From Auanema rhodensis (taxonomy: Eukaryota > Nematoda > Chromadorea > Rhabditida > Rhabditidae), in NCBI GenBank assembly GCA_964057225.1, contig OZ059900.1, positions 19,049,638-19,113,637 on the forward strand: a DNA stretch of 64,000 nucleotides. The letters are read 5' to 3'. A model generated the notes under the pieces. It had not been told where the DNA came from and ran no database searches. It was given only the letters and a program-made list of their open reading frames with translations. Both the position numbers and the translations under genes were made by a program. Shown here in pieces: positions 50,441-62,900 of the stretch (position 1 is the stretch's first letter; each line of letters begins with the position of its first letter).

Positions 50441-53400
50441 TCAGCGTGTTACATACTAAAATGAAGCATTTTACATGCTGAACACTAGAAAAATACAAAA
50501 ACACAGTATTTCAAATGAGAAATATTTTATTATGCTGGAAAACCAGTTTTTGGAAATTTCGCTGTAAACAAGGTTTTGACTTACGATTTCATGTGTTCAA
50601 ACTCATGCAATGTCAATGAAACCTAGCTCAAAATTGTTCGTACAACGTCTAGTTCCACTTTCACGACAAAAAAACAGGGGTTAGAAAATTAAGGAAATTA
50701 GCATATTCTGAGGGCACGCCCCTTATGGCTAATATTGATTAAATCGATTTTTGTTCATATGAGTCGTCAAATGCAACGAATTTCAGCGTGTTACAAACTA
50801 AAATGAAGCATTTTACATGCTGAACACTAGAAAAATACAAAAACACAGTGTTTCCCATGAGAAATATTTTATTATGCTGGAAAACCAGTTTTTGGAAATT
50901 TCGCTGTAAACAAGGTTTTGACTTACGATTTCATGTGTTCAAACTCATGCAATGTCAATGAAACCTAGCTCAAAATTGTTCGTACAACGTCTAGTTCCAC
51001 TTTCACGACAAAAAAACAGGGGTTAGAAAATTAAGGAAATTAGCATATTCTGAGGGCACGCCCCTCATGGCTAATATTGATTAAATCGATTTTTGTTCAT
51101 ATGAGTCGTCAAATGCAACGAATTTCAGCGTGTTACATACTAAAATGAAGCATTTTACATGCTGAACACTAGAAAAATACAAAAACACAGTATTCCCCAT
51201 GAGAAATATTTTATTATGCTGGAAAACCAGTTTTTGGAAATTTCGCTGTAAACAAGGTTTTGACTTACGATTTCATGTGTTCAAACTCATGCAATGTCAA
51301 TGAAACCTAGCTCAAAATTGTTCGTACAACGTCTAGTTCCACTTTCACGACAAAAAAACAGGGGTTAGAAAATTAAGGAAATTAGCATATTCTGAGGGCA
51401 CGCCCCTTATGGCTAATATTGATTAAATCGATTTTTGTTCATATGAGTCGTCAAATGCAACGAATTTCAGCGTGTTACATACTAAAATGAAGCATTTTAC
51501 ATGCTGAACACTAGAAAAATACAAAAACACAGTATTTCCCATGAGAAATATTTTATTATGCTGGAAAACCAGTTTTTGGAAATTTCGCTGTAAACAAGGT
51601 TTTGACTTACGATTTCATGTGTTCAAACTCATGCAATGTCAATGAAACCTAGCTCAAAATTGTTCGTACAACGTCTAGTTCCACTTTCACAACAAAAAAA
51701 CAGGGGTTAGAAAATTAAGGAAATTAGCATATTCTGAGGGCACGCCCCTTATGGCTAATATTGATTAAATCGATTTTTGTTCATATGAGTCGTCAAATGC
51801 AACGAATTTCAGCGTGTTACATACTAAAATGAAGCATTTTACATGCTGAACACTAGAAAAATACGAAAACACAGTATTTCCCATGAGAAATATTTTATTA
51901 TGCTGGAAAACCAGTTTTTGGAAATTTCGCTGTAAACAAGGTTTTGACTTACGATTTCATGTGTTCAAACTCATGCAATGTCAATGAAACCTAGCTCAAA
52001 ATTGTTCGTACAACGTCTAGTTCCACTTTCACGACAAAAAAACAGGGGTTAGAAAATTAAGGAAATTAGCATATTCTGAGGGCACGCCCCTTATGGCTAA
52101 TATTGATTAAATCGATTTTTGTTCATATGAGTCGTCAAATGCAACGAATTTCAGCGTGTTACAAACTAAAATGAAGCATTTTACATGCTGAACACTAGAA
52201 AAATACAAAAACACAGTGTTTCCCATGAGAAATATTTTATTATGCTGGAAAACCAGTTTTTGGAAATTTCGCTGTAAACAAGGTTTTGACTTACGATTTC
52301 ATGTGTTCAAACTCATGCAATGTCAATGAAACCTAGCTCAAAATTGTTCGTACAACGTCTAGTTCCACTTTCACGACAAAAAAACAGGGGTTAGAAAATT
52401 AAGGAAATTAGCATATTCTGAGGGCACGCCCCTCATGGCTAATATTGATTAAATCGATTTTTGTTCATATGAGTCGTCAAATGCAACGAATTTCAGCGTG
52501 TTACATACTAAAATGAAGCATTTTACATGCTGAACACTAGAAAAATACAAAAACACAGTATTCCCCATGAGAAATATTTTATTATGCTGGAAAACCAGTT
52601 TTTGGAAATTTCGCTGTAAACAAGGTTTTGACTTACGATTTCATGTGTTCAAACTCATGCAATGTCAATGAAACCTAGCTCAAAATTGTTCGTACAACGT
52701 CTAGTTCCACTTTCACGACAAAAAAACAGGGGTTAGAAAATTAAGGAAATTAGCATATTCTGAGGGCACGCCCCTTATGGCTAATATTGATTAAATCGAT
52801 TTTTGTTCATATGAGTCGTCAAATGCAACGAATTTCAGCGTGTTACAAACTAAAATGAAGCATTTTACATGCTGAACACTAGAAAAATACAAAAACACAG
52901 TATTTCCCATGAGAAATATTTTATTATGCTGGAAAACCAGTTTTTGGAAATTTCGCTGTAAACAAGGTTTTGACTTACGATTTCATGTGTTCAAACTCAT
53001 GCAATGTCAATGAAACCTAGCTCAAAATTGTTCGTACAACGTCTAGTTCCACTTTCACGACAAAAAAACAGGGGTTAGAAAATTAAGGAAATTAGCATAT
53101 TCTGAGGGCACGCCCCTCATGGCTAATATTGATTAAATCGATTTTTGTTCATATGAGTCGTCAAATGCAACGAATTTCAGCGTGTTACATACTAAAATGA
53201 AGCATTTTACATGCTGAACACTAGAAAAATACAAAAACACAGTATTCCCCATGAGAAATATTTTATTATGCTGGAAAACCAGTTTTTGGAAATTTCGCTG
53301 TAAACAAGGTTTTGACTTACGATTTCATGTGTTCAAACTCATGCAATGTCAATGAAACCTAGCTCAAAATTGTTCGTACAACGTCTAGTTCCACTTTCAC

Positions 53401-53518
53401 GACAAAAAAACAGGGGTTAGAAAATTAAGGAAATTAGCATATTCTGAGGGCACGCCCCTTATGGCTAATATTGATTAAATCGATTTTTGTTCATATGAGT
53501 CGTCAAATGCAACGAATT
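50441..53518 (-). repeat. Nine-mer higher-order repeat, unit 2 (3078 bp)
   Basis: It repeats the preceding nine-mer. The rare tttcacaac and atacgaaaac copies recur exactly 3078 bp after their first occurrence (48389 to 51467, and 48731 to 51809). The last two copies differ (cctcatgg added, then gtattcccc), so they may have been converted from the neighbouring type. Confidence 0.8.
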
Positions 53519-54202
53519 TCAGCGTGTTACATACTAAAATGAAGCATTTTACATGCTGAACACTAGAAAAATACAAAAACACAGTATTTCCCATGAGAAA
53601 TATTTTATTATGCTGGAAAACCAGTTTTTGGAAATTTCGCTGTAAACAAGGTTTTGACTTACGATTTCATGTGTTCAAACTCATGCAATGTCAATGAAAC
53701 CTAGCTCAAAATTGTTCGTACAACGTCTAGTTCCACTTTCACGACAAAAAAACAGGGGTTAGAAAATTAAGGAAATTAGCATATTCTGAGGGCACGCCCC
53801 TTATGGCTAATATTGATTAAATCGATTTTTGTTCATATGAGTCGTCAAATGCAACGAATTTCAGCGTGTTACATACTAAAATGAAGCATTTTACATGCTG
53901 AACACTAGAAAAATACAAAAACACAGTATTTCCCATGAGAAATATTTTATTATGCTGGAAAACCAGTTTTTGGAAATTTCGCTGTAAACAAGGTTTTGAC
54001 TTACGATTTCATGTGTTCAAACTCATGCAATGTCAATGAAACCTAGCTCAAAATTGTTCGTACAACGTCTAGTTCCACTTTCACGACAAAAAAACAGGGG
54101 TTAGAAAATTAAGGAAATTAGCATATTCTGAGGGCACGCCCCTTATGGCTAATATTGATTAAATCGATTTTTGTTCATATGAGTCGTCAAATGCAACGAA
54201 TT

Positions 54203-55570
54203 TCAGCGTGTTACATACTAAAATGAAGCATTTTACATGCTGAACACTAGAAGAATACAAAAACACAGTATTTCCCATGAGAAATATTTTATTATGCTGG
54301 AAAACCAGTTTGTGGAAATTTCGCTGTAAACAAGGTTTTGACTTACGATTTCATGTGTTCAAACTCATGCAATGTCAATGAAACCTAGCTCAAAATTGTT
54401 CGTACAACGTCTAGTTCCACTTTCACGACAAAAAAACAGGGGTTAGAAAATTAAGGAAATTAGCATATTCTGAGGGCACGCCCCTTATGGCTAATATTGA
54501 TTAAATCGATTTTTGTTCATATGAGTCGTCAAATGCAACGAATTTCAGCGTGTTACATACTAAAATGAAGCATTTTACATGCTGAACACTAGAAAAATAC
54601 AAAAACACAGTATTTCCCATGAGAAATATTTTATCATGCTGGAAAACCAGTTTTTGGAAATTTCGCTGTAAACAAGGTTTTGACTTACGATTTCATGTGT
54701 TCAAACTCATGCAATGTCAATGAAACCTAGCTCAAAATTGTTTGTACAACGTCTAGTTCCACTTTCACGACAAAAAAACAAGGGTTAGAAAATTAAGGAA
54801 ATTAGCATATTCTGAGGGCACGCCCCTTATGGCTAATATTGATTAAATCGATTTTTGTTCATATGAGTCGTCAAATGCAACGAATTTCAGCGTGTTACAT
54901 ACTAAAATGAAGCATTTTACATGCTGAACACTAGAAAAATACAAAAACACAGTATTTCCCATGAGAAATATTTTATTATGCTGGAAAACCAGTTTTTGGA
55001 AATTTCGCTGTAAACAAGGTTTTGACTTACGATTTCATGTGTTCAAACTCATGCAATGTCAATGAAACCTAGCTCAAAATTGTTTGTACAACGTCTAGTT
55101 CCACTTTCACGACAAAAAAACAGGGGTTAGAAAATTAAGGAAATTAGCATATTCTGAGGGCACGCCCCTTATGGCTAATATTGATTAAATCGATTTTTGT
55201 TCATATGAGTCGTCAAATGCAACGAATTTCAGCGTGTTACATACTAAAATGAAGCATTTTACATGCTGAACACTAGAAAAATACAAAAACACAGTATTTC
55301 CCATGAGAAATATTTTATTATGCTGGAAAACCAGTTTTTGGAAATTTCGCTGTAAACAAGGTTTTGACTTACGATTTCATGTGTTCAAACTCATGCAATG
55401 TCAATGAAACCTAGCTCAAAATTGTTCGTACAACGTCTAGTTCCACTTTCACGACAAAAAAACAGGGGTTAGAAAATTAAGGAAATTAGCATATTCTGAG
55501 GGCACGCCCCTTATGGCTAATATTGATTAAATCGATTTTTGTTCATATGAGTCGTCAAATGCAACGAATT
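54203..55570 (-). repeat. Four-mer higher-order repeat in the outer layer, unit 1 (1368 bp)
   Basis: The order is agaagaatac with gtttgtgg; ttatcatg with gtttgtac and caaggg; gtttgtac; unmarked. The first three members recur 1368 bp further on. Confidence 0.75.
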
Positions 55571-56938
55571 TCAGCGTGTTACATACTAAAATGAAGCATT
55601 TTACATGCTGAACACTAGAAGAATACAAAAACACAGTATTTCCCATGAGAAATATTTTATTATGCTGGAAAACCAGTTTGTGGAAATTTCGCTGTAAACA
55701 AGGTTTTGACTTACGATTTCATGTGTTCAAACTCATGCAATGTCAATGAAACCTAGCTCAAAATTGTTCGTACAACGTCTAGTTCCACTTTCACGACAAA
55801 AAAACAGGGGTTAGAAAATTAAGGAAATTAGCATATTCTGAGGGCACGCCCCTTATGGCTAATATTGATTAAATCGATTTTTGTTCATATGAGTCGTCAA
55901 ATGCAACGAATTTCAGCGTGTTACATACTAAAATGAAGCATTTTACATGCTGAACACTAGAAAAATACAAAAACACAGTATTTCCCATGAGAAATATTTT
56001 ATCATGCTGGAAAACCAGTTTTTGGAAATTTCGCTGTAAACAAGGTTTTGACTTACGATTTCATGTGTTCAAACTCATGCAATGTCAATGAAACCTAGCT
56101 CAAAATTGTTTGTACAACGTCTAGTTCCACTTTCACGACAAAAAAACAAGGGTTAGAAAATTAAGGAAATTAGCATATTCTGAGGGCACGCCCCTTATGG
56201 CTAATATTGATTAAATCGATTTTTGTTCATATGAGTCGTCAAATGCAACGAATTTCAGCGTGTTACATACTAAAATGAAGCATTTTACATGCTGAACACT
56301 AGAAAAATACAAAAACACAGTATTTCCCATGAGAAATATTTTATTATGCTGGAAAACCAGTTTTTGGAAATTTCGCTGTAAACAAGGTTTTGACTTACGA
56401 TTTCATGTGTTCAAACTCATGCAATGTCAATGAAACCTAGCTCAAAATTGTTTGTACAACGTCTAGTTCCACTTTCACGACAAAAAAACAGGGGTTAGAA
56501 AATTAAGGAAATTAGCATATTCTGAGGGCACGCCCCTTATGGCTAATATTGATTAAATCGATTTTTGTTTATATGAGTCGTCAAATGCAACGAATTTCAG
56601 CGTGTTACACACTAAAATGAAGCATTTCACATGCTGAACACTAGAAGAATACAAAAACACAGTATTTCTCATGAGAAATATTTTATTATGCTGGAAAACC
56701 AGTTTTTGGAAATTTCGCTGTAAACAAGGTTTTGACTTACGATTTCATGTGTTCAAACTCATGCAATGTCAATGAAACCTAGCTCAAAATTGTTTGTACA
56801 ACGTCTAGTTCCACTTTCACGACAAAAAAACAGGGGTTAGAAAATTAAGGAAATTAGCATATTCTGAGGGCACGCCCCTTATGGCTAATATTGATTAAAT
56901 CGATTTTTGTTCATATGAGTCGTCAAATGCAACGAATT
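55571..56938 (-). repeat. Four-mer higher-order repeat in the outer layer, unit 2 (1368 bp)
   Basis: The first three copies repeat the preceding unit, apart from one private change (tttgtttatatg near 56566). The fourth is a ttacacac/tttcacatg copy, which marks where the duplication ends. Confidence 0.7.
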
Positions 56939-59900
56939 TCAGCGTGTTACACACTAAAATGAAGCATTTCACATGCTGAACACTAGAAGAATACAAAAAC
57001 ACAGTATTTCCCATGAGAAATATTTTATCATGCTGGAAAACCAGTTTTTGGAAATTTCGCTGTAAACAAGGTTTTGACTTACGATTTCATGTGTTCAAAC
57101 TCATGCAATGTCAATGAAACCTAGCTCAAAATTGTTCGTACAACGTCTAGTTCCACTTTCACGACAAAAAAACGGGGGTTAGAAAATTAAGGAAATTAGC
57201 ATATTCTGAGGGCACGCCCCTTATGGCTAATATTGATTAAATCGATTTTTGTTCATATGAGTCGTCAAATGCAACGAATTTCAGCGTGTTACATACTAAA
57301 ATGAAGCATTTTACATGCTGAACACTAGAAAAATACAAAAACACAGTATTTCCCATGATAAATATTTTATTATGCTGGAAAACCAGTTTTTGGAAATTTC
57401 GCTGTAAACAAGGTTTTGACTTACGATTTCATGTGTTCAAACTCATGCAATGTCAATGAAACCTAGCTCAAAATTGTTCGTACAACGTCTAGTTCCACTT
57501 TCACGACAAAAAAACAGGGGTTAGAAAATTAAGGAAATTAGCATATTCTGAGGGCACGCCCCTTATGGCTAATATTGATTAAATCGATTTTTGTTCATAT
57601 GAGTCGTCAAATGCAACGAATTTCAGCGTGTTAGATACTAAAATGAAGCATTTTACATGCTGAACACTAGAAGAATACAAAAACACAGTATTTCCCATGA
57701 GAAATATTTTATTATGCTGGAAAACCAGTTTGTGGAAATTTCGCTGTAAACAAGGTTTTGACTTACGATTTCATGTGTTCAAACTCATGCAATGTCAATG
57801 AAACCTAGCTCAAAATTGTTCGTACAACGTCTAGTTCCACTTTCACGACAAAAAAACAGGGGTTAGAAAATTAAGGAAATTAGCATATTCTGAGGGCACG
57901 CCCCTTATGGCTAATATTGATTAAATCGATTTTTGTTCATATGAGTCGTCAAATGCAACGAATTTCAGCGTGTTACACACTAAAATGAAGCATTTCACAT
58001 GCTGAACACTAGAAGAATACAAAAACACAGTATTTCCCATGAGAAATATTTTATTATGCTGGAAAACCAGTTTTTCGAAATTTCGCTGTAAACAAGGTTT
58101 TGACTTACGATTTCATGTGTTCAAACTCATGCAATGTCAATGAAACCTAGCTCAAAATTGTTCGTACAACGTCTAGTTCCACTTTCACGACAAAAAAACA
58201 AGGGTTAGAAAATTAAGGAAATTAGCATATTCTGAGGGCACGCCCCTTATGGCTAATATTGATTAAATCGATTTTTGTTCATATGAGTCGTCAAATGCAA
58301 CGAATTTCAGCGTGTTACATACTAAAATGAAGCATTTTACATGCTGAACACTAGAAAAATACAAAAACACAGTATTTCCCATGAGAAATGTTTTATTATG
58401 CTGGAAAACCAGTTTTTGGAAATTTCGCTGTAAACAAGGTTTTGACTTACGATTTCATGTGTTCAAACTCATGCAATGTCAATGAAACCTAGCTCAAAAT
58501 TGTTCGTACAACGTCTAGTTCCACTTTCACGACAAAAAAACAGGGGTTAGAAAATTAAGGAAATTAGCATATTCTGAGGGCACGCCCCTTATGGCTAATA
58601 TTGATTAAATCGATTTTTGTTCATATGAGTCGTCAAATGCAACGAATTTCAGCGTGTTACATACTAAAATGAAGCATTTTACATGCTGAACACTAGAAGA
58701 ATACAAAAACACAGTATTTCCCATGAGAAATATTTTATTATGCTGGAAAACCAGTTTGTGGAAATTTCGCTGTAAACAAGGTTTTGACTTACGATTTCAT
58801 GTGTTAAAACTCATGCAATGTCAATGAAACCTAGCTCAAAATTGTTCGTACAACGTCTAGTTCCACTTTCACGACAAAAAAACAGGGGTTAGAAAATTAA
58901 GGAAATTAGCATATTCTGAGGGCACGCCCCTTATGGCTAATATTGATTAAATCGATTTTTGTTCATATGAGTCGTCAAATGCAACGAATTTCAGCGTGTT
59001 ACACACTAAAATGAAGCATTTCACATGCTGAACACTAGAAGAATACAAAAACACAGTATTTCCCATGAGAAATATTTTATTATGCTGGAAAACCAGTTTT
59101 TGGAAATTTCGCTGTAAACAAGGTTTTGACTTACGATTTCATGTGTTCAAACTCATGCAATGTCAATGAAACCTAGCTCAAAATTGTTCGTACAACGTCT
59201 AGTTCCACTTTCACGACAAAAAAACAGGGGTTAGAAAATTAAGGAAATTAGCATATTCTGAGGGCACGCCCCTTATGGCTAATATTGATTAAATCGATTT
59301 TTGTTCATATGAGTCGTCAAATGCAACGAATTTCAGCGTGTTACACACTAAAATGAAGCATTTCACATGCTGAACACTAGAAGAATACAAAAACACAGTA
59401 TTTCCCATGAGAAATATTTTATTATGCTGGAAAACCAGTTTTTCGAAATTTCGCTGTAAACAAGGTTTTGACTTACGATTTCATGTGTTCAAACTCATGC
59501 AATGTCAATGAAACCTAGCTCAAAATTGTTCGTACAACGTCTAGTTCCACTTTCACGACAAAAAAACAAGGGTTAGAAAATTAAGGAAATTAGCATATTC
59601 TGAGGGCACGCCCCTTATGGCTAATATTGATTAAATCGATTTTTGTTCATATGAGTCGTCAAATGCAACGAATTTCAGCGTGTTACATACTAAAATGAAG
59701 CATTTTACATGCTGAACACTAGAAAAATACAAAAACACAGTATTTCCCATGAGAAATATTTTATTATGCTGGAAAACCAGTTTTTGGAAATTTCGCTGTA
59801 AACAAGGTTTTGACTTACGATTTCATGTGTTCAAACTCATGCAATGTCAATGAAACCTAGCTCAAAATTGTTCGTACAACGTCTAGTTCCACTTTCACGA

Positions 59901-62900
59901 CAAAAAAACAGGGGTTAGAAAATTAAGGAAATTAGCATATTCTGAGGGCACGCCCCTTATGGCTAATATTGATTAAATCGATTTTTGTTCATATGAGTCG
60001 TCAAATGCAACGAATTTCAGCGTGTTACACACTAAAATGAAGCATTTCACATGCTGAACACTAGAAGAATACAAAAACACAGTATTTCCCATGAGAAATA
60101 TTTTATTATGCTGGAAAACCAGTTTTTCGAAATTTCGCTGTAAACAAGGTTTTGACTTACGATTTCATGTGTTCAAACTCATGCAATGTCAATGAAACCT
60201 AGCTCAAAATTGTTCGTACAACGTCTAGTTCCACTTTCACGACAAAAAAACAAGGGTTAGAAAATTAAGGAAATTAGCATATTCTGAGGGCACGCCCCTT
60301 ATGGCTAATATTGATTAAATCGATTTTTGTTCATATGAGTCGTCAAATGCAACGAATTTCAGCGTGTTACATACTAAAATGAAGCATTTTACATGCTGAA
60401 CACTAGAAAAATACAAAAACACAGTATTTCCCATGAGAAATATTTTATTATGCTGGAAAACCAGTTTTTGGAAATTTCGCTGTAAACAAGGTTTTGACTT
60501 ACGATTTCATGTGTTCAAACTCATGCAATGTCAATGAAACCTAGCTCAAAATTGTTCGTACAACGTCTAGTTCCACTTTCACGACAAAAAAACAGGGGTT
60601 AGAAAATTAAGGAAATTAGCATATTCTGAGGGCACGCCCCTTATGGCTAATATTGATTAAATCGATTTTTGTTCATATGAGTCGTCAAATGCAACGAATT
60701 TCAGCGTGTTACATACTAAAATGAAGCATTTTACATGCTGAACACTAGAAAAATACAAAAACACAGTATTTCCCATGAGAAATATTTTATTATGCTGGAA
60801 AACCAGTTTTTGGAAATTTCGCTGTAAACAAGGTTTTGACTTACGATTTCATGTGTTCAAACTCATGCAATGTCAATGAAACCTAGCTCAAAATTGTTCG
60901 TACAACGTCTAGTTCCACTTTCACGACAAAAAAACAGGGGTTAGAAAATTAAGGAAATTAGCATATTCTGAGGGCACGCCCCTTATGGCTAATATTGATT
61001 AAATCGATTTTTGTTCATATGAGTCGTCAAATGCAACGAATTTCAGCGTGTTACATACTAAAATGAAGCATTTTACATGCTGAACACTAGAAAAATACAA
61101 AAACACAGTATTTCCCATGAGAAATATTTTATTATGCTGGAAAACCAGTTTTTGGAAATTTCGCTGTAAACAAGGTTTTGACTTACGATTTCATGTGTTC
61201 AAACTCATGCAATGTCAATGAAACCTAGCTCAAAATTGTTCGTACAACGTCTAGTTCCACTTTCACGACAAAAAAACAGGGGTTAGAAAATTAAGGAAAT
61301 TAGCATATTCTGAGGGCACGCCCCTTATGGCTAATATTGATTAAATCGATTTTTGTTCATATGAGTCGTCAAATGCAACGAATTTCAGCGTGTTACATAC
61401 TAAAATGAAGCATTTTACATGCTGAACACTAGAAGAATACAAAAACACAGTATTTCCCATGAGAAATATTTTATCATGCTGGAAAACCAGTTTGTGGAAA
61501 TTTCGCTGTAAACAAGGTTTTGACTTACGATTTCATGTGTTCAAACTCATGCAATGTAAATGAAACCTAGCTCAAAATTGTTCGTACAACGTCTAGTTCC
61601 ACTTTCACGACAAAAAAACAGGGGTTAGAAAATTAAGGAAATTAGCATATTCTGAGGGCACGCCCCTTATGGCTAATATTGATTAAATCGATTTTTGTTC
61701 ATATGAGTCGTCAAATGCAACGAATTTCAGCGTGTTACATACTAAAATGAAGCATTTTACATGCTGAACACTAGAAGAATACAAAAACACAGTATTTCCC
61801 ATGAGAAATATTTTATTATGCTGGAAAACCAGTTTTTGGAAATTTCGCTGTAAACAAGGTTTTGACTTACGATTTCATGTGTTCAAACTCATGCAATGTC
61901 AATGAAACCTAGCTCAAAATTGTTCGTACATCGTCTAGTTCCACTTTCACGACAAAAAAACAGGGGTTAGAAAATTAAAGAAATTAGCATATTCTGAGGG
62001 CACGCCCCTTATGGCTAATATTGATTAAATCGATTTTTGTTCATATGAGTCGTCAAATGCAACGAATTTCAGCGTGTTACATACTAAAATGAAGCATTTT
62101 ACATGCTGAACACTAGAAAAATACAAAAACACAGTATTTCCCATGAGAAATATTTTATCATGCTGGAAAACCAGTTTTTGGAAATTTCGCTGTAAACAAG
62201 GTTTTGACTTACGATTTCATGTGTTCAAACTCATGCAATGTCAATGAAACCTAGCTCAAAATTGTTTGTACAACGTCTAGTTCCACTTTCACGACAAAAA
62301 AACAAGGGTTAGAAAATTAAGGAAATTAGCATATTCTGAGGGCACGCCCCTTATGGCTAATATTGATTAAATCGATTTTTGTTCATATGAGTCGTCAAAT
62401 GCAACGAATTTCAGCGTGTTACATACTAAAATGAAGCATTTTACATGCTGAACACTAGAAAAATACAAAAACACAGTATTTCCCATGAGAAATATTTTAT
62501 TATGCTGGAAAACCAGTTTTTGGAAATTTCGCTGTAAACAAGGTTTTGACTTACGATTTCATGTGTTCAAACTCATGCAATGTCAATGAAACCTAGCTCA
62601 AAATTGTTCGTACAACGTCTAGTTCCACTTTCACGACAAAAAAACAGGGGTTAGAAAATTAAGGAAATTAGCATATTCTGAGGGCACGCCCCTTATGGCT
62701 AATATTGATTAAATCGATTTTTGTTCATATGAGTCGTCAAATGCAACGAATTTCAGCGTGTTACATACTAAAATGAAGCATTTTACATGCTGAACACTAG
62801 AAAAATACAAAAACACAGTATTTCCCATGAGAAATATTTTATCATGCTGGAAAACCAGTTTTTCGAAATTTCGCTGTAAACAAGGTTTTGACTTACGATT

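Larger units (their letters stand above)
41207..53518 (-). repeat. Central layer of the inverted A arm with a private marker suite
   Basis: Thirty-six copies are built from four recurring monomer types: ttacaaac (often with cagtgtttccc and cctcatgg), gtattcccc, unmarked, and tttcaaatg. The typical order is these four in sequence, for example 46337-47704. Markers common on both sides of this layer (ttatcatg, gtttgtac, agaagaatac, gtttgtgg) are absent from it. It appears to be a block amplified within an older array. Confidence 0.75.
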
